Notes: generated by a model from the sequence alone, not told the origin. A DNA stretch of 31,531 bases from JANYBV01 sp043763155 (GCA_043763155.1 JAYULW010000097.1:1-31531); one strand, 5' to 3'; positions 1 through 8,077 are shown, counted from the first letter of the stretch. Numbers and translations: made by a program.

Positions 1-858
1 ATCGCCATTGCGGCAACCACCATGCTGGCGCTTGCCGGTTTCATCGTGGCGCTTGATGCATATGGTCCGGTTACGGACAATGCGGGCGGTATCGCTGAAA
101 TGTCGGGCCTGCCCAAAAACATCCGCGAAATCACGGATGCGCTGGACGCGGTGGGTAACACCACCAAGGCTGTGACTAAAGGGTATGCCATCGGCTCGGC
201 GGCGCTTGCGTCGCTGGTGCTGTTTGCGGCCTACACGCAGGATTTGAAGTATTACTACCCTGACCTGAATGTTCAGTTCATGCTGTCCGACCCGTATGTG
301 GTGATCGGGCTGCTGATGGGTGGTTTGCTGCCTTACCTGTTTGGCGCTATGGGCATGATGGCGGTTGGCCGTGCTGCGGGTTCCGTAGTGGTGGAAGTTC
401 GCCGCCAGTTCAAGGAAATCCCAGGCATCATGGCTGGCACTGCGAAACCTGACTACGGCCGCGCCGTAGACATGCTGACCAAGGCCGCTATCCGCGAAAT
501 GATCCTGCCTTCGCTGCTTCCTGTAGTATCGCCGGTTGTGCTGTACTACCTGATTCTCAGCATTGGCGGTCAGGCTGCTGCGTTTTCGGCACTGGGCGCG
601 ATGTTGCTTGGCATCATCGTGACCGGGTTCTTCGTGGCGATTTCCATGACCGCTGGTGGCGGCGCATGGGACAATGCCAAGAAGTACATCGAAGAAGGCA
701 ACCATGGCGGCAAAGGTTCGGACGCCCACAAGGCAGCCGTAACCGGCGACACGGTCGGCGATCCGTACAAGGATACCGCTGGTCCTGCCATCAACCCGAT
801 GATCAAGATCGCGAATATCGTAGCTATCCTGCTGCTGGCTTTGCTGGCACACGCGTAA
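1..858 (+). CDS. hppA: Membrane-bound proton-translocating pyrophosphatase, C-terminal part (5' end outside window)
   Basis: This enzyme hydrolyses pyrophosphate and pumps protons across the cytoplasmic membrane. The frame is open from base 1, so the start lies upstream and only about the last 285 residues are present; a full family member is near 700. Family signatures are clear: DAYGPVTDNAGGIAEM, GGAWDNAKK and the C-terminal GDTVGDPYKDTAGPAINPM, which carry Mg-PPi-binding acidic residues. Several hydrophobic helices lie between them. In the GNTTKAVTKGYAIGSA segment, Lys and Thr stand where potassium-dependent enzymes have Ala and Gly/Ala. By family knowledge this marks the K+-independent, H+-pumping class. 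The ATG at base 22 is internal, inside the conserved region. The gene is followed by a strong terminator. Confidence 0.97.
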   Translation: MAIAATTMLALAGFIVALDAYGPVTDNAGGIAEMSGLPKNIREITDALDAVGNTTKAVTKGYAIGSAALASLVLFAAYTQDLKYYYPDLNVQFMLSDPYVVIGLLMGGLLPYLFGAMGMMAVGRAAGSVVVEVRRQFKEIPGIMAGTAKPDYGRAVDMLTKAAIREMILPSLLPVVSPVVLYYLILSIGGQAAAFSALGAMLLGIIVTGFFVAISMTAGGGAWDNAKKYIEEGNHGGKGSDAHKAAVTGDTVGDPYKDTAGPAINPMIKIANIVAILLLALLAHA

Positions 859-879
859 GCTGCTGATAATACGCTAAGG

Positions 880-915
880 AAGCCCGGAGCATGCGAATGC
901 TCCGGGCTTTTTTTT
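880..915 (+). terminator. Rho-independent terminator after hppA
   Basis: A perfect 13-bp inverted repeat (AAGCCCGGAGCAT / ATGCTCCGGGCTT) with a 4-base loop GCGA is followed by a run of T. It starts 21 bases after the hppA stop and separates hppA from the promoter of the next gene. Confidence 0.93.
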
Positions 916-928
916 GCCTGTTGATTGA

Positions 929-956
929 TTGACACATATTAACCATCGGGCATAAT
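929..956 (+). promoter_or_regulatory. Sigma-70 type promoter of the NagB/PIG-L gene
   Basis: A perfect -35 TTGACA (929-934) is separated by 16 bases from a -10 CATAAT (951-956). Transcription would start near 963. That leaves a leader of about 20 bases containing the ribosome binding site GGGGGA at 975-980. Confidence 0.75.
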
Positions 957-984
957 GCCCCCCTGCCAAAAACCGGGGGACCCG

Positions 985-2976
985 ATGAGCGAGAAAACCT
1001 ACGATAACCAGCCGAACCTGCGCCTGACGGTGCTTAAAGACCATCAGGCCATTGCCAAGGCTGCGGCAAAGCGCATTGCGGGCCGCCTGCGCGAGAAGCC
1101 CGACATGGTGCTGGGGTTGGCGACGGGCGCGACCATGGAGCCGGTTTACGCCGAGCTGGTGCGGATGCATAAGGACGAGGGTTTGGATTTTTCCAAAGCG
1201 CGTTTTTTTAACCTCGATCATTACAAAGACCTGCCCACCAGCGACCGTAATTCCTATGATTCGCAGCTGCGCAAATTGCTGCTAAGCAAGGTGAACGCGC
1301 AAGAGTCCAATATCCACCTTGTGCAGGGCGCGAATTTCAGCCCGGATGCATATGAGGCGAAAATCAAGGCAGCGGGCGGGATTGACATTCAGCTGCTGGG
1401 TGTTGGCGGCGAGGGGCATATCGGGTTTAACGAGGTTGGCTCTTCCATCAACAGCCGCACCCGCGAAGTGACGCTCTCGGAGCGCACGCGCGAAGATAAC
1501 GGCACGTATTTTAACCGCCCCGGCGAAGAAGTGCCTGTGGCAGCTTACACGATGGGCGTTGGCACTATTTTGGAATCGCGCGAAGTGATTGCGCTGGCGA
1601 ATAATCCGAACAAGGCCTGGACAGTGCGCAACATGATGGAGCCTACGGGCAAGTCGTCGCAGGAAATTACCTCGCTGGAGCTTACGCAGTTGCAGCATTT
1701 GAACGCAAGCGCCACGGGCGCGCATTTGCACATGGATGCGCTGGGCGCATTTTTCGAGGCGCAACGCGCCGATACGCTTGCCAAGGCGCAGCCTGTGGAA
1801 GAGCTGCCCGCACGCGCGCTGCACGCGCACAAGAACGTGCATTTCATCGTGGATGAGGAAGCGGCCAGCATGACGCGGCCTACCGATTTGTTGCAGCGTT
1901 CCAACCTGGATAAAGATGCGGTGGAAACATTGCTGGAGCGGTTCCGCCCGAAGATGCTTGCCCTGCCGCAGGGCGGGAGTATTTTCCTGACGGCTGGATT
2001 TGATTTTTATGACCCCAAGGTGATGGGGCTGGACGAAAAGTTCGATGTGAAAAACCATGTGCATGTGGAGGCGCTTGGGCGCGCGTTGAAAAACGCTACC
2101 GATGTTGCCGTGGGCGCGCATCAGGACGACGTGGAAATTATGGCGGGGCCGCAGCTTTTGAAAACGGCGGCAGATCCTAAGCGCCAGTGGCTTTCTATTA
2201 TCATGACCGATGGGGCGGCGAGCAAAAGCATCCTGAATGAATGCTCAACCGAGCTTACGCCGAAGCAGCTCACCGACATGCGCCAGCGCGAGCAGCGCGA
2301 AGCAGCGCAAATGGCGGGCGCGCCTGTGATCCAGATGAAATACCCCAGCGCCGTGGTAAACGGCCATATGGGCGAAGGCAAGAAGCGCGAGGCGGGCTAT
2401 GCGCTGGGCACGTTGTTTGCCGCGATGCCGGACGTGGAAAATGTATTCGGCCATAACCCGCTGGATAAGCACCCCACCCATATTGCCGTATTTGCGGCCC
2501 AGACTGCGGCGCTTCGCGCAGCGAAGCCTGAGAAGCTCAAGAAAGTGGTGGGCATGGAAGTATGGGGCGGGCTTACGGGTTTGCCGGAAAAAATGCTTGA
2601 AATTTTCGTGGTGGATCAGCAGGAGGACCTCGGCAGGCTGGAAAAAATAATCCAGCTGTTCCAGTCGCAGATTTTAGGGCAGGGGCGTAATTACGCCGCA
2701 GGCACGGTGGACCGCATGATTGGCCATGCGGCTTATGTTTCCAGCCCGCATTTGAACAACCCGCCGCCGGGTATGGTGATCGGGGTGGATGTGAGCGAAT
2801 TTACGCGCGGTACATCCAACGATATGGCGGGTTTGGTGGATGATATACTGAAAAGGGCGCAGGATATTAAGCACGGGGTTGCCAAGCATCACGGGGTTGT
2901 GGCCACGCCGCGCCTTAACGAAGGCTATGCGGGCAATATCCTTGTGGGCCGCAATACGGCGCGAAGCGTCGGTTAG
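985..2976 (+). CDS. NagB-like sugar-phosphate isomerase/deaminase fused to PIG-L (LmbE) deacetylase
   Basis: Two enzyme domains in 663 residues. Residues 1 to about 270 resemble glucosamine-6-phosphate deaminase: a phosphate loop (GLATGATMEPVY), FFNLDHY with the catalytic Asp78, GVGGEGHIGFNE with His145 and Glu150, and YTMGVGTIL. From about 370 there is a PIG-L metal-dependent N-deacetylase domain: AHQDDVE with His379, Asp381 and Asp382, then IIMTDGAA and HPTH (496-499), a likely metal ligand. Fusions of this length are known, mainly from Bacteroidetes, and are annotated as putative glucosamine-6-phosphate deaminases. A role in amino-sugar catabolism (deacetylation then deamination) is inferred. 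The start at 985 is chosen because GGGGGA lies 4 bases before it; the in-frame ATG at 955 overlaps the -10 box. Its stop overlaps the stop of the opposing gene. Confidence 0.88.
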   Translation: MSEKTYDNQPNLRLTVLKDHQAIAKAAAKRIAGRLREKPDMVLGLATGATMEPVYAELVRMHKDEGLDFSKARFFNLDHYKDLPTSDRNSYDSQLRKLLLSKVNAQESNIHLVQGANFSPDAYEAKIKAAGGIDIQLLGVGGEGHIGFNEVGSSINSRTREVTLSERTREDNGTYFNRPGEEVPVAAYTMGVGTILESREVIALANNPNKAWTVRNMMEPTGKSSQEITSLELTQLQHLNASATGAHLHMDALGAFFEAQRADTLAKAQPVEELPARALHAHKNVHFIVDEEAASMTRPTDLLQRSNLDKDAVETLLERFRPKMLALPQGGSIFLTAGFDFYDPKVMGLDEKFDVKNHVHVEALGRALKNATDVAVGAHQDDVEIMAGPQLLKTAADPKRQWLSIIMTDGAASKSILNECSTELTPKQLTDMRQREQREAAQMAGAPVIQMKYPSAVVNGHMGEGKKREAGYALGTLFAAMPDVENVFGHNPLDKHPTHIAVFAAQTAALRAAKPEKLKKVVGMEVWGGLTGLPEKMLEIFVVDQQEDLGRLEKIIQLFQSQILGQGRNYAAGTVDRMIGHAAYVSSPHLNNPPPGMVIGVDVSEFTRGTSNDMAGLVDDILKRAQDIKHGVAKHHGVVATPRLNEGYAGNILVGRNTARSVG

Positions 2977-3380
2977 TTGATCTGGAACAGGTAGAAAAAC
3001 AACTGGCCGACGACGACCAGCGGCAGCACGAATTTGAGCTTCGCGTCTAAAAACCCGGCCAGCACCAGAATGGCTTTGCACAGCGGAATCCAGCTGAGCA
3101 GCAGCAGGAAAATACCATATTTATTGAAAAGGTATGACACGCGGGCATAGCGGTCGGCGCTGACGTGGAGTTTTGAGGTGGCGTGCATTTTCAGCAGCAT
3201 CTGGCCGATAAGCCAATTAAATACGAGGCCCAGCGTTGCGCCCGCGGTGGCAAGGATTGCGGCCATGTGCATGTTGTAGCCGCCGAAGAGGTTCAGGGCG
3301 CTGAAGGTTGCGTCGGTGGCGAAGGGAACGAGGCTGTTGGCCCATGCTTCTTCGTAGAATACTTTTAAGTATAATTCCAT
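2973..3380 (-). CDS. YqaA-type DedA/SNARE-associated small membrane protein
   Basis: A 135-residue integral membrane protein with three to four hydrophobic segments. The central stretch LFNKYGIFLLLLSWIPLCKA followed by ILVLAGFL fits the YqaA family pattern (KYG..LLLLSW.P......LLAG), part of the wider DedA/VTT superfamily that includes lipid-scramblase-like proteins. The precise function of YqaA proteins is not established. A GGGGG ribosome binding site lies 5 bases before the ATG. It sits 54 bases downstream of the Sua5 gene on the same strand and is probably co-transcribed with it. The stop codon overlaps the stop of the opposing gene by 3 bases. Confidence 0.8.
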   Translation of the reverse strand: MELYLKVFYEEAWANSLVPFATDATFSALNLFGGYNMHMAAILATAGATLGLVFNWLIGQMLLKMHATSKLHVSADRYARVSYLFNKYGIFLLLLSWIPLCKAILVLAGFLDAKLKFVLPLVVVGQLFFYLFQIN

Positions 3381-3434
3381 GTCGTCCCCCGGATCAGAAT
3401 GCTTGCCGCAGTATGCTTGCGGCTAAAAAAGAAC

Positions 3435-4409
3435 TCAAGTTATTTGGCGGGGCGCTGCGGCGCGCATCAGGCGGTCATTGATGGCGAGGCCCAGCGCATT
3501 GCCTTCGCCGGAGTCGGGGATGGGCATGACGGCAATGGCGCGTGCGCCTTTGGCGGTGCCTTGCGCATCGAGCAGGCGCAGCATGCGGAAGAGGTTTGCG
3601 GCAGCTTCCTGCAGGCTTGCGTGGCGGCTGAGATTCTGGGTGATGCTTGCGCCCTTTAGCGGGGTTTCGCCGAAAGCGAGGAGGGCTTCGTGGCTTTCCA
3701 CGTGCGTGGCGTTCAGGCGCACGGGAAGGCTGGGGGCGTAGTGGCTTTGCATCATGCCGGGGCTGATATGGGGTTCGCCCGCGATGGCGGCTTCCAGTTT
3801 GCGGCCCAGCAATTTTTCCAGCATGGGCGGCGTGATGCTGCCGGGGCGCAGGATGCGGATATGTTCGCAGGTGGCGTCCAGCACGGTGGATTCTATTCCG
3901 ACATGGCAGGGGCCGCCGTCGAGGATCATGGACACACGGTTGCCCAATTCTTCATGCACGTGCGCGGCGTCGGTGGGGCTTACATTGCCGGAGCGGTTTG
4001 CGCTGGGCGCGGCGAGGGGAATTTTGGACTCGTGCAGCAAGGCCTGTGCGAGGGGGTGCGCAGGCACGCGGATGGCCACGGAATCAAGCCCTGCGCTTAC
4101 GAGCAGCGAGAGCTTGCAGGTGGGGCGGCGGGGCAGCACCAGCGTAAGTGGGCCGGGCCAGAGGGCGCGGGCGAGGAGCAGCGCGTTTTCAGAAAAAATG
4201 CCGTAGTGGTTTGCGTCTTCGAGGCCGCGCACATGGACGATGAGGGGGTTGAAGCTGGGGCGGCCCTTGGCGGCGTAAATGGCGGACACCGCATTATCGG
4301 AAAATGCGTTGCCGCCGAGGCCGTACACCGTCTCCGTGGGGAACGCGACGAGCTGTTCCTGATGCAATAATGATGCAGCGTTGCGGATGTGTTTGGAGGT
4401 TACGGACAT
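3435..4409 (-). CDS. L-threonylcarbamoyladenylate synthase, Sua5 type
   Basis: This enzyme makes threonylcarbamoyl-AMP from threonine, bicarbonate and ATP, the first step of the t6A37 modification of ANN-decoding tRNAs. At 324 residues it has the long Sua5 architecture. The YrdC/TsaC domain comes first (FPTETVYGLGGNAF, KGRPSFNPLIVHV, APSANRSGNVSPT, STVLDATCEHIRILRPGSI). The C-terminal Sua5 domain begins at SPGMMQSHYAPSLPVRL. The linker motif SPGM.xxHYAP closes over the active site in known structures. The gene is divergent from parA across about 100 bases. No clear Shine-Dalgarno precedes the ATG. It leads a two-gene minus-strand unit with the YqaA-like gene. Confidence 0.94.
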   Translation of the reverse strand: MSVTSKHIRNAASLLHQEQLVAFPTETVYGLGGNAFSDNAVSAIYAAKGRPSFNPLIVHVRGLEDANHYGIFSENALLLARALWPGPLTLVLPRRPTCKLSLLVSAGLDSVAIRVPAHPLAQALLHESKIPLAAPSANRSGNVSPTDAAHVHEELGNRVSMILDGGPCHVGIESTVLDATCEHIRILRPGSITPPMLEKLLGRKLEAAIAGEPHISPGMMQSHYAPSLPVRLNATHVESHEALLAFGETPLKGASITQNLSRHASLQEAAANLFRMLRLLDAQGTAKGARAIAVMPIPDSGEGNALGLAINDRLMRAAAPRQIT

Positions 4410-4509
4410 AATGCTTGTGGGTGCCTTTGCGGAAGCGACTAAATATAGTTGTGGAATGATTTATTTTTGTTTATGGTAACGCGTGTAAATTAATATTTCG
4501 TGAGGGATT

Positions 4510-5202
4510 ATGGCAAAAGTTATTACCGTAGCACAGCAAAAAGGCGGCGCGGGCAAAACGACGGTTGCATCGCATATCGCCGTGGCGCTGAGCCAAAAGG
4601 GCAACCGCGTGGCTGTGGTGGACATTGACCCGCAAGGCTCGCTCACCTACTGGCATAACATTCGCGAAGAGGCATTGGGCGAGGGCTATACGGGCCTTAC
4701 CTTCACGTCCGTTTCCGGCTGGCGCGTGGCCAGCGAAATTTCGCGCCTTAAGCGCATGGTGGATTACATCGTGGTGGATAGCCCGCCGCATACCGAAACC
4801 GAAGCGCGTACCGCTATTCGCGGCGCTGACCTGGTGGTTATTCCGGTGCAGCCAAGCCCGACCGATTTGTGGGCGACGAAGGCGACGCTGGATCTTGCGA
4901 AAGCCGAGCGCATTGCCGTGAAGGTGGTGATGAACCGCGTGCCTGCCAATTCGCGCCTTGCAGCCACCATTGGTGCGCAACTTCCCGAACTTTCGCCCAT
5001 TACGCTGGGCAACCGCGTTTTGTTTGCATCCGCGCTCATGGAAGGCCGCACAGCAACGGAGATGGACCCGACCAGCGTTGCAGCCAAGGAAGTCAAAAGC
5101 CTTGTTGCGGAAATCCTCGCGGTGCTGAACCCCGAAATGGAAGAAGAATCCGACGAAGCGCCGAAGGCAAAGAAGAAGAAAAAGGCGCTCGCAGACGCTT
5201 AA
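4510..5202 (+). CDS. ParA/MinD-family P-loop ATPase (orphan)
   Basis: A 230-residue deviant Walker A ATPase of the kind that positions DNA or protein cargo on the nucleoid or membrane. Visible motifs are the N-terminal KGGAGKTT with signature Lys11, VDIDPQGS (Walker A') and IVVDSPP (Walker B). The C-terminus carries a very basic segment (PKAKKKKKALADA) after an acidic patch, which could aid non-specific DNA binding. No parB or parS-like site lies nearby, so it is more likely a dedicated positioning ATPase than the chromosomal ParA; the cargo is unknown. GAGGG is positioned just before the ATG. The stop codon overlaps the bolA stop. Confidence 0.88.
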   Translation: MAKVITVAQQKGGAGKTTVASHIAVALSQKGNRVAVVDIDPQGSLTYWHNIREEALGEGYTGLTFTSVSGWRVASEISRLKRMVDYIVVDSPPHTETEARTAIRGADLVVIPVQPSPTDLWATKATLDLAKAERIAVKVVMNRVPANSRLAATIGAQLPELSPITLGNRVLFASALMEGRTATEMDPTSVAAKEVKSLVAEILAVLNPEMEEESDEAPKAKKKKKALADA

Positions 5203-5465
5203 GCCTGTGGCGCGCGGGCGGTGATGGCCAGCGCGTGAAGGCCGTCTTTGAGTTCCGGTTCCAGCGCGCTATACACGGCCTGATGGGCTTTTACGCGAGT
5301 CAGGCCACGGAAAGCTTCGGCTTCCACCAGCACGGAATAATGGGTTTCGCCGCTGGGGCGGGAACCGGCATGGCCCTTATGCTTGTTTGAATCATCAATA
5401 ACTTCCAGCGTGTTAGGAGAGAAATGCTGTTGCAGCAGGGCGGTGATGCGTTCTTGGCGGCTCAT
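5199..5465 (-). CDS. bolA: BolA family protein
   Basis: An 88-residue protein of the BolA/YrbA family. These small proteins partner with monothiol glutaredoxins in Fe-S cluster and iron homeostasis and also have been linked to stress morphology. The sequence shows the family core: THYSVLVEAEAFRGLTRVKA then HQAVYSAL and GLHALAI. The start at 5465 (MSRQERI) is preferred because GGAA lies upstream and it fits the usual family start. A longer form from 5489 would begin inside the divergent promoter region. The neighbouring dnaJ-like and cobST genes match a conserved alphaproteobacterial neighbourhood. Confidence 0.9.
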   Translation of the reverse strand: MSRQERITALLQQHFSPNTLEVIDDSNKHKGHAGSRPSGETHYSVLVEAEAFRGLTRVKAHQAVYSALEPELKDGLHALAITARAPQA

Positions 5466-5493
5466 GGTGTTTCCGGTTTGGCTTGGCATGATG

Positions 5494-5499
5494 TATAAT
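5494..5499 (+). promoter_or_regulatory. -10 box TATAAT of the J-domain gene
   Basis: A perfect TATAAT lies 26 bases before the ATG of the J-domain gene in the bolA/dnaJ divergent intergenic region. The -35 region 17 bases upstream (TTCCGG, 5471-5476) is a poor match, so recognition may need an activator. Assignment rests on the -10 alone. Confidence 0.45.
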
Positions 5500-5525
5500 A
5501 GGCGGCGAAACTAACAGAAACGCGC

Positions 5526-6083
5526 ATGGCTGGCAAAAGCAAAAAAGATTTCATACCGCATATTGACGCTGGAAAAGCGCCACCATGCAGCGCTCCGGGC
5601 TGTTTAGAGCCGGGCGGGTACAAGGCCCCCAAATCGCGCGAGGCGCTGGGGGAATACCAGTGGTTTTGCCTTGAGCATATTCGCGCGCACAACGCGCAGT
5701 GGGATTATTTTGCAGGTGTGGGGGCCGAAGAAATCGAGTCGTTTGTGCGTGAATCGGTGACCGGGCACAGGCCCACATGGACGCGCGAAAGCCGCATCCG
5801 CGACCAGTATCACAAGCTGCAGGACGTGCTGTATGAGTTTCTTGCGGGCACGCAGGCGCGCGAGCGCAATGCCCCGCCCAGCCTGAGCGGCAAGCTGCGC
5901 CGGGCTATGGCGACCATGGACATTCAATACCCCTACACCGAGCAATCGCTTAAAACGCAATACCGCACACTGGTGAAGAAATTCCATCCCGATGTGAATA
6001 AGGGCGATAAAAAGGCCGAAGAGCGCTTCAAGCAGATCAGCACGGCTTATACGCTGCTTGCTGAGCATTTGAAGAGTTCTTAG
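5526..6083 (+). CDS. J-domain (DnaJ-like) co-chaperone
   Basis: A 185-residue protein with a C-terminal J domain (about residues 130-183): YRTLVKKFHPDVNKGDKKAE with the HPD motif that stimulates DnaK ATPase, then RFKQISTAYTLL. It lacks the Gly/Phe region and zinc-finger repeats of true DnaJ. The N-terminal half is a separate region with CSAPGC and a later CLEH that could bind a metal, typical of alphaproteobacterial dnaJ-like proteins encoded beside cobS. The client is unknown. It is divergent from bolA and upstream of cobS-cobT with two extra genes in between. Confidence 0.9.
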   Translation: MAGKSKKDFIPHIDAGKAPPCSAPGCLEPGGYKAPKSREALGEYQWFCLEHIRAHNAQWDYFAGVGAEEIESFVRESVTGHRPTWTRESRIRDQYHKLQDVLYEFLAGTQARERNAPPSLSGKLRRAMATMDIQYPYTEQSLKTQYRTLVKKFHPDVNKGDKKAEERFKQISTAYTLLAEHLKSS

Positions 6084-6150
6084 GCTTGTGGCGGGCGCTG
6101 AATTAGGCTAGATTGTCGCCTCGTCTTACTCACCATTTCAGGGTTTTTAC

Positions 6151-6591
6151 ATGTCTCCTCGTTTGCTCTCTCTGGTTATGCTTGCTGCTGCCCTCGCTTT
6201 TTCCCAGCCTGCCTTGGCTGCAAAAAGCAAACTTCCCAAAATTGACGAAAAGCCGCTGGCTTCGTCCGACGGGCAGCCGGTATGGAAAAAAGAAGATGTG
6301 AAGCTGTATTGCCATGGCCGCATGAAAACGCTCAATGAAGATGAAAAGCAGTGCGTGAAGCAGCACAAAAAAGACGTGGGTACGAAAATGAACACGGCAG
6401 ACGTGCAGGCGCTTGAAGGCTACCGCAAGCAAGCTGCCGACCATGCCAAGAAAAAAGGCGCGGGCCGCGGCATGAAAAAAGGCAAGCACGGCATGAAGCC
6501 GGATAATGCCACCACCGCCAGCAGCACCGCTACGCAGACTATCCAGCCTGCAACCAAGCTTTCCGACGTGCCGCCGACCCACCCGGAATGA
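6151..6591 (+). CDS. Exported Lys-rich protein of unknown function
   Basis: A 146-residue protein with an N-terminal signal peptide: short basic start, hydrophobic core LLSLVMLAAALAF, and a likely signal peptidase I site after QPALA near residue 23. The mature part is strongly basic, with two cysteines (YCHG and KQCVKQ) that could form a disulfide, a Lys/Gly stretch (KKKGAGRGMKKGKHGMK) and a Ser/Thr-rich tail ending in PPTHPE. I do not recognise a family. The next gene starts 6 bases downstream, so the two exported proteins are probably co-expressed. They sit between dnaJ-like and cobS, where no gene is usual in this neighbourhood. Confidence 0.75.
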   Translation: MSPRLLSLVMLAAALAFSQPALAAKSKLPKIDEKPLASSDGQPVWKKEDVKLYCHGRMKTLNEDEKQCVKQHKKDVGTKMNTADVQALEGYRKQAADHAKKKGAGRGMKKGKHGMKPDNATTASSTATQTIQPATKLSDVPPTHPE

Positions 6592-6597
6592 TGCTGC

Positions 6598-7101
6598 ATG
6601 CGTAAACTGCTTCGGATAGTGCTGGGCTTTGGCGTACTTGCTTTGCTGAACGCCTGTATCGTGGTGGATGATTTCGGCGATTACTGGAACAAAGGGTTCA
6701 TTGATAATTGCGTGAACGAAATCGCAAGCAATGACAGCGACTATGACCGGGCTTCGCATCATAAAACGATGCTGCTGCGCAGTTTGCGCATCGGTAAGCA
6801 CACATTCCTGATGATGCGCGACGATATGGACGATAAGGGCGGCAACCTGATTCGCTATAAAATCGAGGACGGCGAATATATCAGCTACCGCCTGAACGAG
6901 TCCAAGCGTGATGATTTCCTGCGTGAATACCCCAGCAGCGTGGTGGTGCTTACACAGGAAACAGCCACTATTCCAGTGCTGAATTCGGAGAGCGCGGGCC
7001 TGCTTTCGGCGGTTTCCGACGACGACAGCTACTGGGTGGAAAGCCACCGCGAAACCTATAACGCCGGGCGCCGCCCGGATTGCATCGAAACCTTATACTA
7101 G
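6598..7101 (+). CDS. Putative lipoprotein of unknown function
   Basis: A 167-residue protein starting with a lipoprotein signal: MRKLLRI, a hydrophobic core and the lipobox LNAC at about residues 17-20. It should therefore be lipid-anchored in the envelope. The mature domain is acidic and contains ten or more Asp residues in its first half and a C-terminal Cys in PDCIETLY. No family is recognised. It starts 6 bases after the previous gene and ends 4 bases before cobS, so the three look like one transcript. Whether that link to the chelatase subunits is functional is not shown. Confidence 0.75.
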   Translation: MRKLLRIVLGFGVLALLNACIVVDDFGDYWNKGFIDNCVNEIASNDSDYDRASHHKTMLLRSLRIGKHTFLMMRDDMDDKGGNLIRYKIEDGEYISYRLNESKRDDFLREYPSSVVVLTQETATIPVLNSESAGLLSAVSDDDSYWVESHRETYNAGRRPDCIETLY

Positions 7102-7105
7102 CGAT

Positions 7106-8077
7106 ATGACCAAAACAGCCCTGAAAGAATCACCCGATATGCAAGCGCCGGACAAAATGATCACCACTGATAAGCTGTTCGGCTTTAAGTGGAACCACAG
7201 TGTGCCTGCGTTTTCCGAGAAGACCGAGCATGTGCCGGAGATTGACGCCGACTACCAGTTTGAGCCTGATACCACCAAGGCGATTCTGGCGGGGTTTGCG
7301 CATAACCGCCGGGTGATGGTGCAGGGCTACCACGGCACGGGCAAATCCACGCATATCGAGCAGGTGGCCGCGCGGCTGAACTGGCCTTGCGTGCGCGTGA
7401 ACCTCGACAGCCATATCAGCCGCACGGATTTGATCGGGCGGGATGTGATTACGCTTAAAGAAGGCAAGCAGGTGACGCAATTCCAGGAAGGCATCCTGCC
7501 ATGGTCGCTTTCGCGCCCGATGGCGCTGGTGTTTGATGAATATGACGCGGGCCGCCCGGACGTGATGTTTGTTATCCAGCGCGTGCTGGAGGCGCAGGGG
7601 CGCCTGACGCTTTTAGACCAGAACAAGGTGATTTCGGCGCATCCGTTTTTCCGCTTGTTCTCCACGGCCAATACGGTGGGGCTTGGCGATGCTACGGGCC
7701 TGTATCATGGCACGCAGCCGATCAACCAAGGGCAGATGGACCGCTGGAATATTGTGGCGACGTTGAATTACCTGCCGCCGGAAGAAGAATTGAAAGTGGT
7801 GCTGGCGAAGGTGAAGGACATGAGCAAGCAGAAAGAAACGCTGCGCAGCATGGTGGCCATGGCGAATTTGACGCGGCAGGGCTTTATGCAGGGCGATCTT
7901 TCCACCGTTATGTCGCCGCGCACGGTGATCAACTGGGCGGAGAATACGGTGATCTTTGCGGATGTGCATCTGGCGTTCCGCCTTACCTTCTTCAATAAGT
8001 GCGACGAAAATGAGCGCCACATCATCGCAGAATATTACCAGCGCAGCTTCAACCATGATCTGGTGGGGCAGGGGTGA
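7106..8077 (+). CDS. cobS: CobS-type AAA+ ATPase (aerobic cobaltochelatase subunit family)
   Basis: The MoxR-like AAA+ ATPase that, with CobT and CobN, inserts cobalt into hydrogenobyrinic acid a,c-diamide. Motifs: family-specific N-terminus KLFGFKWNHSVPAFSE, Walker A GYHGTGKST, HISRTDLIGRD, Walker B LVFDEYDAGRPDV, and sensor-1 region RLFSTANTVG. Length (323 residues) matches the family. The start at 7106 has no obvious Shine-Dalgarno; an alternative ATG at 7139 has AAAGA upstream. The stop overlaps the cobT start (GTGA). CobN is not in the window. Many alphaproteobacteria keep cobST-like genes in this bolA/dnaJ context, so a role outside B12 synthesis is possible. Confidence 0.92.
   Translation: MTKTALKESPDMQAPDKMITTDKLFGFKWNHSVPAFSEKTEHVPEIDADYQFEPDTTKAILAGFAHNRRVMVQGYHGTGKSTHIEQVAARLNWPCVRVNLDSHISRTDLIGRDVITLKEGKQVTQFQEGILPWSLSRPMALVFDEYDAGRPDVMFVIQRVLEAQGRLTLLDQNKVISAHPFFRLFSTANTVGLGDATGLYHGTQPINQGQMDRWNIVATLNYLPPEEELKVVLAKVKDMSKQKETLRSMVAMANLTRQGFMQGDLSTVMSPRTVINWAENTVIFADVHLAFRLTFFNKCDENERHIIAEYYQRSFNHDLVGQG

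Noticed and set aside
939..946. TTAACCAT resembling a CtrA half-site
   Set aside because: A single half-site inside a promoter spacer; no TTAA-N7-TTAA pair was found.
955..984. Upstream ATG at 955 for the NagB/PIG-L gene
   Set aside because: It overlaps the -10 box and would precede the expected transcription start; the ATG at 985 has a ribosome binding site.
1282..2121. Long minus-strand open frame within the NagB/PIG-L gene
   Set aside because: Low-complexity His/Arg/Ala-rich translation with no motif; mirrors codon bias of the real gene.
3405..3423. Hairpin GCCGCA / TGCGGC between the Sua5 and YqaA-like genes
   Set aside because: Short stem with no T run in the transcribed direction, so not called a terminator.
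3690..4370. Plus-strand 226-residue open frame opposite the Sua5 gene
   Set aside because: The minus strand carries a complete Sua5 protein with all motifs; the shadow has none.
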